Source: Ascidia mentula
Taxonomy: Eukaryota; Chordata; Ascidiacea; Phlebobranchia; Ascidiidae
Length of the DNA: 64,000 nucleotides
Reading direction: 5' to 3'
NCBI GenBank assembly: GCA_947561715.1
Contig: OX387205.1
Coordinates: 14,017,001 to 14,081,000 of the forward strand
The notes beneath the pieces are model-generated. The model was not told where the DNA came from, did not search any database, and saw nothing but the letters and a program-made list of their open reading frames with translations. The translations under genes were made by a program, and so were the position numbers. Of the stretch, positions 39,901-49,531 are shown one piece after another; positions within the stretch are counted from its first letter, which is position 1, and the number at the start of each line of letters is the position of its first letter.

Positions 39901-40290
39901 GTCATGTGACTCAACGAACTCTGCCTGCGATGATTCAATGTAACCCAGATTGCCATTGACGTTGATGGCGTGCTTTAATTATCATTTATACATCAGCTCA
40001 TGGTTATTTTATTTGTTTCTTTATAAATGATTATTTGCGTTGTGTGTAGTAGCGTCTCAAGTTTATTACTCAAACTACGATGCAGTAATTTAAAAGTAGC
40101 TGTTCAAACATGCTTACACAAGTGCAATAATGTTCTCAATTACTGTGCTTTGTGTAGTTGTTTTCCTGCCCTGTGCGATGTAAGTCCGTTCTCTTCCGTT
40201 TTATTTTGTGATTGATTATTTTATACGACGCCACATATGACGTATAATTTGAATGTTGTGTGGTATTATGCGTTTGAATGCTGTGTTAAA
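39901..40290. other. Copy 1 3' flank
   Basis: The 3' UTR of copy 1. A GTCATGTGAC variant of the palindrome seen after the other copies follows the stop codon directly. No gene seen. Confidence 0.4.
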
Positions 40291-40385
40291 CCTTGATGAA
40301 GTCGGGCTGTATAAACTATGTGAATATTTTTGCCAGGAGATCAGTCATATTGTAAATTGCAGCATGCTTGGCAGCAGCAGCAGCA
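40290..40385. mobile_element. Short dispersed element remnant
   Basis: TTTTTGCCAGGAGATCAG followed by CATGCTTGGCAGCAGCAGC, the same paired motifs as at 18,245-18,330. Probably a second remnant of that family. Confidence 0.4.
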
Positions 40386-40439
40386 CAAGACACATGGACG
40401 TTTTGAAGACTGACTTAAAAACTAAAATACGTTGATACA

Positions 40440-40960
40440 AGGAATGCGGAAGGATAACCTTGTTTTGCAAAAAGCGTCTTTCGACCTCATAAAACAAAAG
40501 GCGAAACAGTTAAGCAACGTGTTGGGTGCTGGACGCATATTGTATGGTTTTGGGGCACAATGCGTGCGATGGTCTTACAGGGATTGACTACGCGGACATT
40601 GCGTCATTTTTGACTAATGAAGAAAGGGCAGACGAACGAAGTTGTTTGGGCAGATACACTGGAACGTGCATGGAACCCTAAAGCGTATGTTGACAAGTTT
40701 GCCGATATTGCTAACGCGTCCCAAACGGGAATAGGATGCGTTGTACTACAAAATAACATGATCGAAGACTGTGTACCCTGTGAGTAGGAAGTTGTCTGCT
40801 GCATAGAATTCATATTCAACTATCGAGGAAGAGTGCCTTGTAATAGAGTCATACGATTTGCATGGGCAGGTAAACGTTAAAGAATTCACCTGCACTGTTG
40901 CCACATTTGTGCTGCAAACGGATCATGCAACACTCGCTAAAGTATTTGGCAAAATATGAC
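40440..40960 (+). mobile_element. LTR-retrotransposon pol fossil (RNase H region, Ty3/gypsy-like)
   Basis: A degraded stretch whose translation shows, in pieces, the pattern of the RNase H domain that follows reverse transcriptase in Ty3/gypsy-type elements (a D/NAS-x-TGIG-x-VL-Q core and a later TDHA-like block). It is broken several times and is short. No protease, integrase or gag part is visible. It is old relative to the LTRs further right. Whether it belonged to the same element as those LTRs cannot be told. Confidence 0.5.
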
Positions 40961-40964
40961 TATA

Positions 40965-41225
40965 ATCGTTTGATGCGTTGGGAAATATGTTGGCAGAGCT
41001 ACCGCGCATTCGCTTCAAGTACATGAGTAGTACAGAGAATGAATGTGTTGATTTTCTGGTGGGTAGTAAAAATAAAGTTGGTAAAGTCAGACGATTTTGT
41101 CGCGTGATTCACTGTGTGTGTTTTTTTTAATTTTGTTTCATAATTTGTTTGTATTGGTATTGTTTGACATTTAAAATTGTAAATGGTGTGGATTAATAAA
41201 AAGTAAGTTTGCAAACTATGTTGCA
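40965..41225 (+). mobile_element. Partial LTR fossil, same family as 57,583
   Basis: The series GGGAAATATGTTGGCAGAG, GAATGTGTTGATTTTCTGG and TTGTTTGTATTGGTATTGTT matches the middle part of the LTR at 57,583-58,341 in the same orientation. Both ends are missing or eroded. It lies directly beside the pol remnant. Confidence 0.6.
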
Positions 41226-41227
41226 AC

Positions 41228-41560
41228 GAAAACATACATTCTGAGAATGTCGATGGCCATAATGTAGAAAATATTGACATGGTTCATTTGAAACGCAAAC
41301 TGACTTTTTGGTCTTTCCCCACGAATTATATTCCCAGCAGGATATTCCACCTGTAGCTTTTCAAACGTCTGCTATTTCCGCATCAGTAGTTTTTCTGTCA
41401 CGCATTCTTCTGAAAAATGTGTTTTGTTTGCTTGATAACTCTTTTTCTGTCTAATTGTCTTGCTGACTTGGCATTCTGGTTTTATATATTGTGAGGTTTG
41501 CACAAGTTCATGCAGAAGTCAGAAAGCTATTTGCAAATATCTTTAAAAATTGCTAATTGA
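41228..41560. repeat. Repeat present three times in the array
   Basis: Starts with TACATTCTGAGAATGTCGAT and contains CAGGATATTCCACCTGTAGC and TCTGCTATTTCCGCATCAG. Closely similar stretches lie at about 46,655-47,060 and 58,385-58,760, each time upstream of an SDR gene. It may be promoter-proximal flank carried along in the duplications. Confidence 0.7.
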
Positions 41561-41776
41561 GACAAAATGCAGATGGAGTTTAGACGCTACTTTGATTTGT
41601 CACGCAAAGTCAAAATTATACAACGTAACCATAATTCGAGTCTCCCGAATTATGGTACTGCTAGAACAGGTTACGAACTTGGAAACCTAAATGTTTTTCT
41701 GAGTGCATTACAAGTAAGCATGAATACATCCTTATTGGTGGCTAGAAAGACTGTATGTTGTGTTTGTGGATTCAAA

Positions 41777-41948
41777 TCAGGCATTGGCAACGCACAATCA
41801 CGGAAGTCGGGCAATTGCAACGAACAGTCACGAAAGTCAGGCCATTGCAAACACAATCACGAAAGTCAGGCAATGCCAACGCGTATAATCACGAAAGGCA
41901 GGCAATGGCAACGCACAATTACGAAAGTCAGGCAATTACAAAGCACGA
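41777..41948 (+). repeat. Minisatellite, about 30-32 bp period (unit 1)
   Basis: About five diverged repeats built on GGCAATTGCAAC plus CACAATCACGAAAGTCA. The equivalent array in unit 2 has more repeats. The array creates long but meaningless open frames on both strands. Confidence 0.85.
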
Positions 41949-42759
41949 TCAAGCTACTTTTCCTGATTTTTTTTTGGGGGGGGAACACTGCTGTTGAAAT
42001 CAGGCGAGTCAGGCAGTCAGTTTTGAAAAATTTTGCGTTTAGGCAAAGCAGAAACTGTCGAAGAATATAAGTACCAAGCACCAAAAACGAAAAATTACGC
42101 TTATGCGAAGAAAAACGTCTGGAATTAACCGCAAATAACGCGCCTGATGGCTGCAACTTGGCTGTTGTGTCCGTTTTTATTTCGGTGAATAAGTCTTGAT
42201 CGTGTCCAAACTGACAGCAGACGGATACTAATGCTTTTATCTATTATGTGAATTTTTTAGATTAGTAAATTTTTAAAATCTTTTGCAGAAGTTTCTAAAG
42301 TGACCCAGAGAATTAGAAGAACTTGTTTATAATTTGTTTTACAGTATTTTGTTTCGTATGCTGCGATTTTCCCCACTAACGAGACAGTAAACGTGCACAT
42401 CAATGCAATGTTGCTGCTCGAGGCGTTAGTTGCGGTTATTTCAGACGATTTTCTTCGCATAAACGTAATTTTTGTTGTTTGGTGCTTATAGTACTTATAT
42501 GTTTCTTGAATTTGTGCTCTGCCTAAACAAAATAAATTTAGCACAAAATAATTTATCGCAGCGTTACACGCGTTTTATTGAAGAAATTCTATCTAATCCA
42601 ATGCATTTTCCGCCATTCAATCCTGCAGCATTGTGACGTCAGACCCATTGATGACGCGTTGTCGGATATTATGAAGTGAAACGTCACGCTCACGCACAGC
42701 GTACATAGACCTCGGGAGTGTTTACACTTGGGTTAACGTGGAAAGCATGTGTTTCTTGC

Positions 42760-44600
42760 AGCATGTTTGAAGCCATTAAAACTTAAACGTTTCATATTTT
42801 GGGGAATGTTATTCCACACCGCAACGCAATAGTATTTTAGTGTTTGTTCGTTTGACACGGGGTAGTAGGAATAAGCTCGTCATATATGCTCGGCTCGTGC
42901 ATCGTCCGGTATTGCAATCACCTTTCATAGGAGTGTTGGAACCCATTTGGTAAGCGTTAATTTTTAAATAAATATACAAATTTGGCCAACTCTATGTTGT
43001 GCATTTCCGTATTTGAGTCTGTTTGTATATAGGTTTGCGGTGTGGCAACGATAAGGGCTGTTTGTTATTATTTTTAAAGCTCTATATTGAAGAATTTGTA
43101 GTGGTTGTAAATATGTTTCATTAGCCAACCCCCATGACAATATACCATAATGATATGTGTGAGTCGAAAAGTGTGAAGTATGCAGTTTTACGTGTTGGTT
43201 GGTTGATAATATATTTGAATTTTGCCAGGACACCAGTGACTTGCCAGTTTGCCACAAACTGATTCAATGTGCTGTTTCCATGTCAGCTTTTGGTGAGTAA
43301 TGATTCCTATTTTACAGTTTTAACTTGTTCTATTGGATGGCCCTTAAGAATTAGCTGATCTAGATTTTGTGCAATGATTTCCAAACAGTATAAATTTTGT
43401 TTTACTACAATTTAATGAGAGTTTGCCAAATGCTGACTTTTTTATTTCATTGTTTACAGATTGTTGCAGTGAATGTATATCTTTGCCAGACATCCATCCA
43501 GGGAATTTTAGTTTCTGCAAGAGTATGTGATGATTATCAGTATCAAATGCTTTTGCAAGGTCCAAAACAATTGTACATGTTACAAAATTTGTGTCCTTAC
43601 ATGAATATGTTTTTCTTGCATTTTGGTGTTCATGCGCTTGACGTGTTATTGTAGTTTTGTTGCTACATAACCTCGAGGAAGTCCAGCGGGATGGTTTTGT
43701 ACTCTGTTGGTATGAATTTATTGCTTATGCATTGTTTGTAAAGCTTGTTTTTCTTTCTTACAGATTTTCTTATTCCCTTTGTTGGCAAAGGTTTGTAAAC
43801 TTTTGGTGCAATGTTAAGAGTTCTACATACAGCATGCAGATCAAATGTTTTTTGCAGGTGAGAAACTAATGTTTTCCATCGAGCGTGTACATCATTTGTA
43901 AAGAAAATAGTGTGCCTGCTGTAAATTATATCTTGCATGAGCTGTTTCAAATATAGGTTTAAATGATTTGCAGTGGTTGTTCAGTTTATCAGTAAACATA
44001 CTAGCATGTGATCAGATATATCAAAAGTTAGTATTCCTGGTTGATGGCATGTGTTAAATCATTTGTTTAGATGTGGTCAGCTGACATGTTGGATGAGGGT
44101 GCTGTGTGTGTGTGTTGGCTTGTCAATGATATATAGCCCATTTAAACTTCCTATCAAATGTTACTTTGTACTCTTAAGCTTTTAAGTTGTTGTCTGTAAT
44201 GTTTATGTTGAAATCACCAAGTAAGTAGTAGTTTGTTTTATTCTGTTTAGCTTAAACAGGTTACTTCCATCTGTGAGGGAAATGAATCAATAGCATGGTC
44301 GGGATGTTGATACACAACACCAACTATGATGGAAACGCCGTCATCAACATACAGCTGTATCCATCAATTTTCACATTTTGGGGATGTCAATGTGGTAGGT
44401 TTCTATTTTGCAATACTGCGAAGAGTCTCTAATGTATAACCCCACTCCAACAGCACGAATTGTCTTGCAGAAATATGTAACCAGGAAGGCTAACGTTGTT
44501 GGTAGTTTGTGCACTAAGCCTAGTTTCAGATATTGCAACTATATGTTGAAGTACTGGACATGAAGCAAGCAATTCTTCCAGAAATGGTAAATTGTGCTAT
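42760..44600 (-). mobile_element. Dead non-LTR retrotransposon (LINE), unit 1 copy
   Basis: On the minus strand, reading from 44,600 down: endonuclease pieces (VAISETRLSAQTTNNVSLPG and GDFNINITDN, typical of an APE-type domain); a middle block (SVRKKNKLYKQCISNKFI); reverse-transcriptase pieces (MDLAKAFDTDNHHILLQKL; GKLSLNCSKTKFILFG); and a 3' block (YGILSWGLANETYLQPLQ). Domain order fits a jockey/CR1/L2-like LINE. Frames are interrupted repeatedly and RT motif parts are missing, so it is a fossil. The second copy at 53,770-55,800 arose by the segmental duplication, not by a second insertion. Confidence 0.8.
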
Positions 44601-44613
44601 AGACTTGTTTATC

Positions 44614-44948
44614 TTTGAAAATGAAAGCCAAAGCTAAAATGCTGTTAATCATTAGTAAACGTTTCGAACACTAACTGCGTTCATCATCAGTACTACAATG
44701 AGTGCATGCAAGAAAAGCGTCGGGGTAATAAAGGACTGAGCAGGCAGAAGGGAAACAGCAGCAGCAACAACGCGCAACAAGCCAGAGGCATGTCACGTGA
44801 CAACAACATGGAAGCACAGCAGCGACATCATCATTAGCTATGTGTCAGGCTGCAGTCCAGACCTAGATGTTGAATAGGTAAAGCGGTTTGGAGCTTTTTA
44901 GCTTTGGCTTTCATTTTCAAAGTTATAAACTCCAAATATTTTGCACCC
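44614..44948. mobile_element. 335-bp insertion with inverted repeats and 12-bp TSD
   Basis: The 12-bp GACTTGTTTATC stands on both sides (44,602-44,613 and 44,949-44,960). The inserted piece begins TTTGAAAATGAAAGCCAAAG and carries the inverted complement TTTGGCTTTCATTTTCAAAG ending at about 44,921, with about 27 further bases before the right duplication. The matching site in unit 2 (about 55,825) is empty. It is non-coding, with a TTTCG...CATCATCAG stretch and a CAG/CAA-rich core. Non-autonomous; class uncertain. Confidence 0.8.
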
Positions 44949-45230
44949 GACTTGTTTATCAGTAACAGGTTTTATTTTCCCATGCAACTAATAAATGAAT
45001 CAAACTCGCTCTTGTCATAATATTGCTACTCTACTGTATGTCATACCAACTTACCTGGGAGGTTTACTTTACTAACCAGTTTTATTGAAACATTGTATGA
45101 GGTGCACAAAATGTTAGGGCAACAGGGAATACAGTAAAAACATGCAATGTATGTAGTTTCTCTATGTTGTACCTGGTATTTTTGTTGTTGACCCTTTTTG
45201 ATTCAAATTTTTGTACATTTGAATGCTCCA

Positions 45231-45346
45231 GTAGCTGAGTAAAAACTTTTAAATCAATCTTTCAGACAGCTCTTTTAAAGATGTTTTTATTTTTGTCAGA
45301 AAAATATATTTCGCCCTGAAAAGGGCATCATCAGTTTCTTATTCAA
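45231..45346. mobile_element. 116-bp SINE-like insertion with 14-bp TSD
   Basis: ATTTGAATGCTCCA is duplicated at 45,217-45,230 and 45,347-45,360. The equivalent place in unit 2 (about 56,110-56,130) has it once. The insert holds AATCTTTCAGACAGCTC and AAAAATATATTTCGCC, both of which recur in inverse orientation in the insertion at 55,256-55,448. Same short retroposon family, probably 5'-truncated here. Confidence 0.8.
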
Positions 45347-45360
45347 ATTTGAATGCTCCA

Positions 45361-45640
45361 ATGTGTGTGTAGCGAATTTACCAAATCTGAGATATTGTAA
45401 ATAAATTGGGTGGGACAAAAAAAATTGTGGCAGAACATTTAAAATAAAAGGCCTAAAAAGAGTACAAACAATTTGTGAAAGGAAATTAGACAAAACTTTG
45501 CTTTGTTTGTGCAGGCGAAAATGTGAAAGCACAATAGTTGATCTATAAAATCTTCTACTTCTCCATGTTATAATATAGCACTTGTGCACAGGTAAAGTCA
45601 CAAAATATAACTGATTACGTTGAAAATTCTTTGCTTACCC
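45361..45640 (+). promoter_or_regulatory. Shared SDR upstream region (copy 2)
   Basis: The stretch with GAGATATTGTAAATAAAT, then AGTTGATCTATAAAATC, TATAATATAGCACTTGTGCA and CAGGTAAAGTCA, precedes copies 2, 3, 6 and 7 with small changes. Copies 4 and 8 carry a related version on the minus strand. Conservation across copies suggests promoter and 5' UTR; CACAG|GTAAAGT could be a 5' UTR donor. Inferred, no start site mapped. Confidence 0.45.
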
Positions 45641-45643
45641 ACC

Positions 45644-46462
45644 ATGAGCATTGCACCAAGACAGCTTCGATCCCAAAAGACCACAAGACTGGCTGGAAAA
45701 CTTGACGGCAAAATAGCAGTCCTAACCGCCTCCAGTGACGGCATCGGGTTTGCAATGGCACGAAGACTTGCACAGGATGGCGCCCATGTGTATATCAGCA
45801 GCAGAAAACAGGCTAATGTGGATGAGGCTGTTGGCAAGTTACAAGCAGAAGGCCTCACTGTCTCCGGACATGTGTGTCATGCAGAAAAAGGTGCCGATCG
45901 TTGGCGTTTACTCGACCAAGTAAAGAAGAACCATGGAGGTTTTGACATCCTCATTGCAAACGCTGGAATCAATCTTTACTTTGGGCTGACTTTAAACACC
46001 CCAGAATCTGCATACGACAAAATGTTTGACCTCAACGTTAAGTCGACCTTCCAGTGGATACAAGACGCGGTTCCTCTGCTGGAGTCGCGTCCCAACTCTT
46101 CTATCGTTCTTCTTTCTTCAATTGCCGCTTTCAACACCCATGATCTGTTGGGAATTTACTCAGTGAGCAAGGCAGCTCTCGTCAGCCTCACAAAAGTTCT
46201 CACTCCAGAGCTTGCGGCTAAAAAGATCCGCATCAATTGCATCGCTCCTGGGCTCATTAACACCAGCTTTAGCAAGACTATGTTACAGCATCCGGTCACT
46301 AAGAAAAGAGTAGTCGGTTTACTTCGTGGGGGTATTCCACTGAAGAGGTTGGGAACCCCAGAGGAGTGCACTGGGATCGTGTCGTTCCTCTGCTCCGACG
46401 AGGGATCCTACATCACAGGAGAAACGATTGTTGTTGCAGGAGGAATGAAGTCCCGGATGTGA
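45644..46462 (+). CDS. DHRS4: DHRS4-like SDR, copy 2
   Basis: 272 residues, intronless. The start at 45,644 (ACCATGAG context) gives MSIAPRQLRSQKTTRLAGKL; an upstream in-frame Met at 45,620 is less likely because copy 3 starts at the same place as 45,644. Cofactor loop TASSDGIG, NAG motif, YSVSK active-site motif and C-terminal SRM are all present. Differs from copy 1 around the substrate side (INLYFGLTLNTPES; SKTMLQHPVTKKRVVGLL). Partner of copy 6 in the other unit. The downstream sequence carries an LTR-like AATAAA tail rather than the tail seen after copy 6. Confidence 0.9.
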   Translation: MSIAPRQLRSQKTTRLAGKLDGKIAVLTASSDGIGFAMARRLAQDGAHVYISSRKQANVDEAVGKLQAEGLTVSGHVCHAEKGADRWRLLDQVKKNHGGFDILIANAGINLYFGLTLNTPESAYDKMFDLNVKSTFQWIQDAVPLLESRPNSSIVLLSSIAAFNTHDLLGIYSVSKAALVSLTKVLTPELAAKKIRINCIAPGLINTSFSKTMLQHPVTKKRVVGLLRGGIPLKRLGTPEECTGIVSFLCSDEGSYITGETIVVAGGMKSRM

Positions 46463-46495
46463 GTCACGTGACTTTGACATTCTATTGTAACATAC

Positions 46496-46580
46496 CTTTG
46501 TGTTCACTGCTGTTCCGTTCCGCTTTTGCTGGTTAATAAACTGCAACAACACAAACTGCCGCACACAAGGGCAGTGATTA
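46496..46580 (+). terminator. LTR-like polyadenylation region after copy 2
   Basis: TTCACTGCTGTTCCGTTCCG and GGTTAATAAACTGCAACAAC match the AATAAA-bearing end of the LTR at 58,261-58,341. It lies about 40-100 bases after the SDR stop codon and is the likely 3' end signal. Confidence 0.6.
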
Positions 46581-47245
46581 TTAAAAACTAAGCTTGCAGA
46601 CCAATGGTTTAACGAAATTAACGCAAACATACAATCACTAATGACGGATTTACTGATGATTCTGAGAATGTCGACACTAACAATGTAGAAAATATTGACA
46701 TGGTTCATTTGAAACGCAAACTGACTACTGTTTTCTCAACCACAAATGCATTTTGGTCTCTCCCCACGAAATTTATTCCCAGCAGGATATTCAACCTGTA
46801 GCTTTTCAAACGTCTGCTATTTCCGCTCCAGTAATTTTTCTGTCACGCATTCTGAAAAATGTGTTTTGTACGCTCGATGGCTCTTTTTCTGCCTGATTGT
46901 CTTGCTGACTTGGCATTCTGGTTTTGGATATTGTCTCGTTAGCATAGGTTCATGCAGAGCTCAGTAGTCTTTTTTGCATATATCCACAAAAACTGCCAAT
47001 TGAAATAAATGCAGATGGTGTTTAGACACTGATAGAGGAATGGAGCTTAGGAATTGTTACGCAAAGTCAAAATTACAATGTATCTGGTCTCTTTGTTGTT
47101 GACCCTTTCACAAAAAGCGAAAGTTGAAAAGCACGGTAGTTGATCTCCAATATCTCATACTTCTCCATGTTATAATGTAGCACTTGTGCACAGGTAAAGT
47201 CATTAAGAATAACTGATCACGTTAAAAATTCTTTGCTGATTCACC
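46581..47245 (+). promoter_or_regulatory. Spacer and upstream region of copy 3
   Basis: Contains the second copy of the 41,228 repeat and then the shared SDR leader (AGTTGATCTCCAATATCTCA, TATAATGTAGCACTTGTGCA, CAGGTAAAGTCA). No other gene seen. Confidence 0.45.
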
Positions 47246-48064
47246 ATGAGCATTGCGACAAGACAGCTTCGATCCCAAAAGACCACAAAACTTGTTGGAA
47301 AACTTGATGGCAAAATAGCAGTCCTAACCGCCTCTACTGAAGGCATCGGGCTTGCAATGGCACGAAGACTTGCACAGGACGGCGCCCATGTGTATATCAG
47401 CAGCAGAAAACAGGCTAATGTGAATGAGGCTGTTGACAAGTTGCAAGCAGAAGGCCTCACCGTCTCCGGAAATGTGTGTCATGCTGGAAAACGCGACGAT
47501 CGTCGGCGTTTACTCGACCAAGTAAAAAAGAACCACGGAGGGTTTGACATCCTCATCGCAAACGCCGGAATCAATGTTCATTTTGGGCCGACTTTGAAGA
47601 CCCCAGAATCTGCATACGACAAAATATTTGACCTCAACGTCAAGTCGACCTTTCAGTGGATACAAGACGCGGTTCCTCTGATGGAGTCGCGTCCTAACTC
47701 TTCTATCGTCCTTCTTTCTTCAATTGCCGCTTTCAACACCCATGATCTGTTGGGAATTTACTCAGTGAGCAAGGCAGCTCTCGTCAGTCTCACAAAAGTC
47801 CTCATTCCGGAGCTTGCGGCCAAAAAGATTCGCATCAATTGCATCGCACCTGGGCTCATTGACACCAAGTTCAGCAAGACGATGATGAAACATCCGATCA
47901 CCAAGAAAATAGGAGTTGGTTTACTTCACTGGGATATTCCACTGAAGAGGATAGGAACTCCGGAAGAGTGCACTGGGATCGTGTCGCTCCTCTGCTCCGA
48001 CGAGGGATCCTACATCACAGGAGAGACGATCGTCGTTGCAGGAGGAATACACTCCCGGATGTAA
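47246..48064 (+). CDS. DHRS4: DHRS4-like SDR, copy 3
   Basis: 272 residues, intronless, ATG at 47,246 (MSIATRQLRSQKTTKLVGKL). TASTEGIG cofactor loop, SSRKQ, NAGINVHFG, Ser-Tyr-Lys active site, ends GGIHSRM. Notable local changes: LAGKL has become LVGKL and KKIGVGLLHWDIPL differs from the other copies in the substrate-lid region. Partner of copy 7 in unit 2. An LTR-like AATAAA tail follows at about 48,150-48,220. Confidence 0.9.
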   Translation: MSIATRQLRSQKTTKLVGKLDGKIAVLTASTEGIGLAMARRLAQDGAHVYISSRKQANVNEAVDKLQAEGLTVSGNVCHAGKRDDRRRLLDQVKKNHGGFDILIANAGINVHFGPTLKTPESAYDKIFDLNVKSTFQWIQDAVPLMESRPNSSIVLLSSIAAFNTHDLLGIYSVSKAALVSLTKVLIPELAAKKIRINCIAPGLIDTKFSKTMMKHPITKKIGVGLLHWDIPLKRIGTPEECTGIVSLLCSDEGSYITGETIVVAGGIHSRM

Positions 48065-48139
48065 GTCACGTGACTTCGTCAGTCTAGCCACAAACACATC
48101 TCATGTATAAGTGATCCTTTTTGTCGTCACAAGCATTCT

Positions 48140-48225
48140 ATTGTAAAATACGTTTGTTTTCACTGCTGTTCCGTTCTGCTTATGTTGGTTAATAAACTGC
48201 AACAATACAAACTGGCGTACATTAT
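48140..48225 (+). terminator. LTR-like polyadenylation region after copy 3
   Basis: CACTGCTGTTCCGTTCTGC and TGGTTAATAAACTGCAACAA, as after copies 2 and 7 and as in the LTR end at 58,270-58,325. Probable 3' end signal of copy 3. Confidence 0.6.
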
Positions 48226-49520
48226 AAAGGACAGTTATTACTAAGATTGTTTGTTGCAATTGTTGAAATAAGTTATTTGAAAATTGTTTAAAACCGATAA
48301 GGGACAAAATAACTTGACAAGGCAACGTACAACACGGCAAACATTTATGGTCCTGGTTCAAATTATCACATTGTATAATTTAAATCTGCTGTAATGCGCC
48401 TTTGTCTGGAAGATGACAAATAATAACGTATCACAAAAATTAATAGTTTTAAACAATGCATTGCATAGGCTGATGTACAAATGGAACACAAATGACACTT
48501 GCTTCTACTTTACACATTGTGGTGGTTTCTATGAATAAATGTTAACAAGATAACTTGAAACAATTCAATACCAAAATTATCCGGTAACAACCCTAATAAT
48601 ATCAAACAAATCCAACAGAATGGCTTAATTTTGTTTCTGTTATTTTGATTGACAACGATACAGCATTACTATTAGACAGCCATGTTAGTTGAATAGAACC
48701 AGTGACCTTAAAACCTACATACGCGCCTGTAATGTACGATTTTTCTGCTGGGTGGCGTTAGAGAGCTCGTACGTAGTTTTCCTCTGCTGTCGTGACGTCA
48801 CTTTCGTTATGGTCCAGAGTAATTAAATTAGTTAATAAGCTTTGTGTCTTTCACAATTTTACATGGCATGCTTGGATTGTAGAAAGTTAGTGTCCATTAT
48901 ATTTCCCAACGTCCTCAATCCATCAGATTTTTTCGTTACAAAGAATACGTCATAATGAACTTGCATTCAAAACCCATAACATCTGCCTTTTCGGTAACCT
49001 GTCTCGTTGGTATTTGTTCAAACGTGATGAAAACATATCGGCGCTTCTTTTCATTAGCAACACTCTGTACCATTCAAAAAGCTATTAAAAAAATGGCTCG
49101 GGAATAAACCTTCCCTTAGCTGCAGCATTTTGTACTTTTGTATCTAACGTATTACGACGCTGCATCAAATACATGGCTCTCATCATACAAAAAGTCTTGA
49201 CACATGTATTGCTAGTGATGCATTGAAACACTGAGTCAGAGGTCGCTTGATTTTGTAAATAGTTTAAATGTTTAAAACCCATTAGAAACAAAATAACGTA
49301 ACAAGGTAGCAAACGTTCCACGTCAGGGCAAACATTTATTGCTAGCTTTATGCATTGCATGGGTTGATGCACAAATGATGCACGAATAACATTTGATTAT
49401 ACTTGACGACTAAATCCTCCTCATGCGTTATTTTAACAATGATGTAAGACATTTCGAACAACTTTCCAAAGAATTAATCAACACATGTTATGAATTACGT
49501 GTTTGTGGCTACGCTGACAA
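48226..49520. other. Tail-to-tail spacer between copies 3 and 4
   Basis: Copies 3 (plus) and 4 (minus) converge on this 1.3 kb. It is closely matched by 60,105-61,340 in unit 2. Short related blocks such as AACAAAATAACGTAACAAGG and AGACAAAATAACTTGACAAGG recur within it. No gene recognised. Confidence 0.5.
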
Positions 49521-49531
49521 AGTCACGTGAC

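Noticed and set aside
41567-42070. 167-codon plus frame
   Set aside because: Runs through the minisatellite; the periodic protein is a by-product of the repeat.
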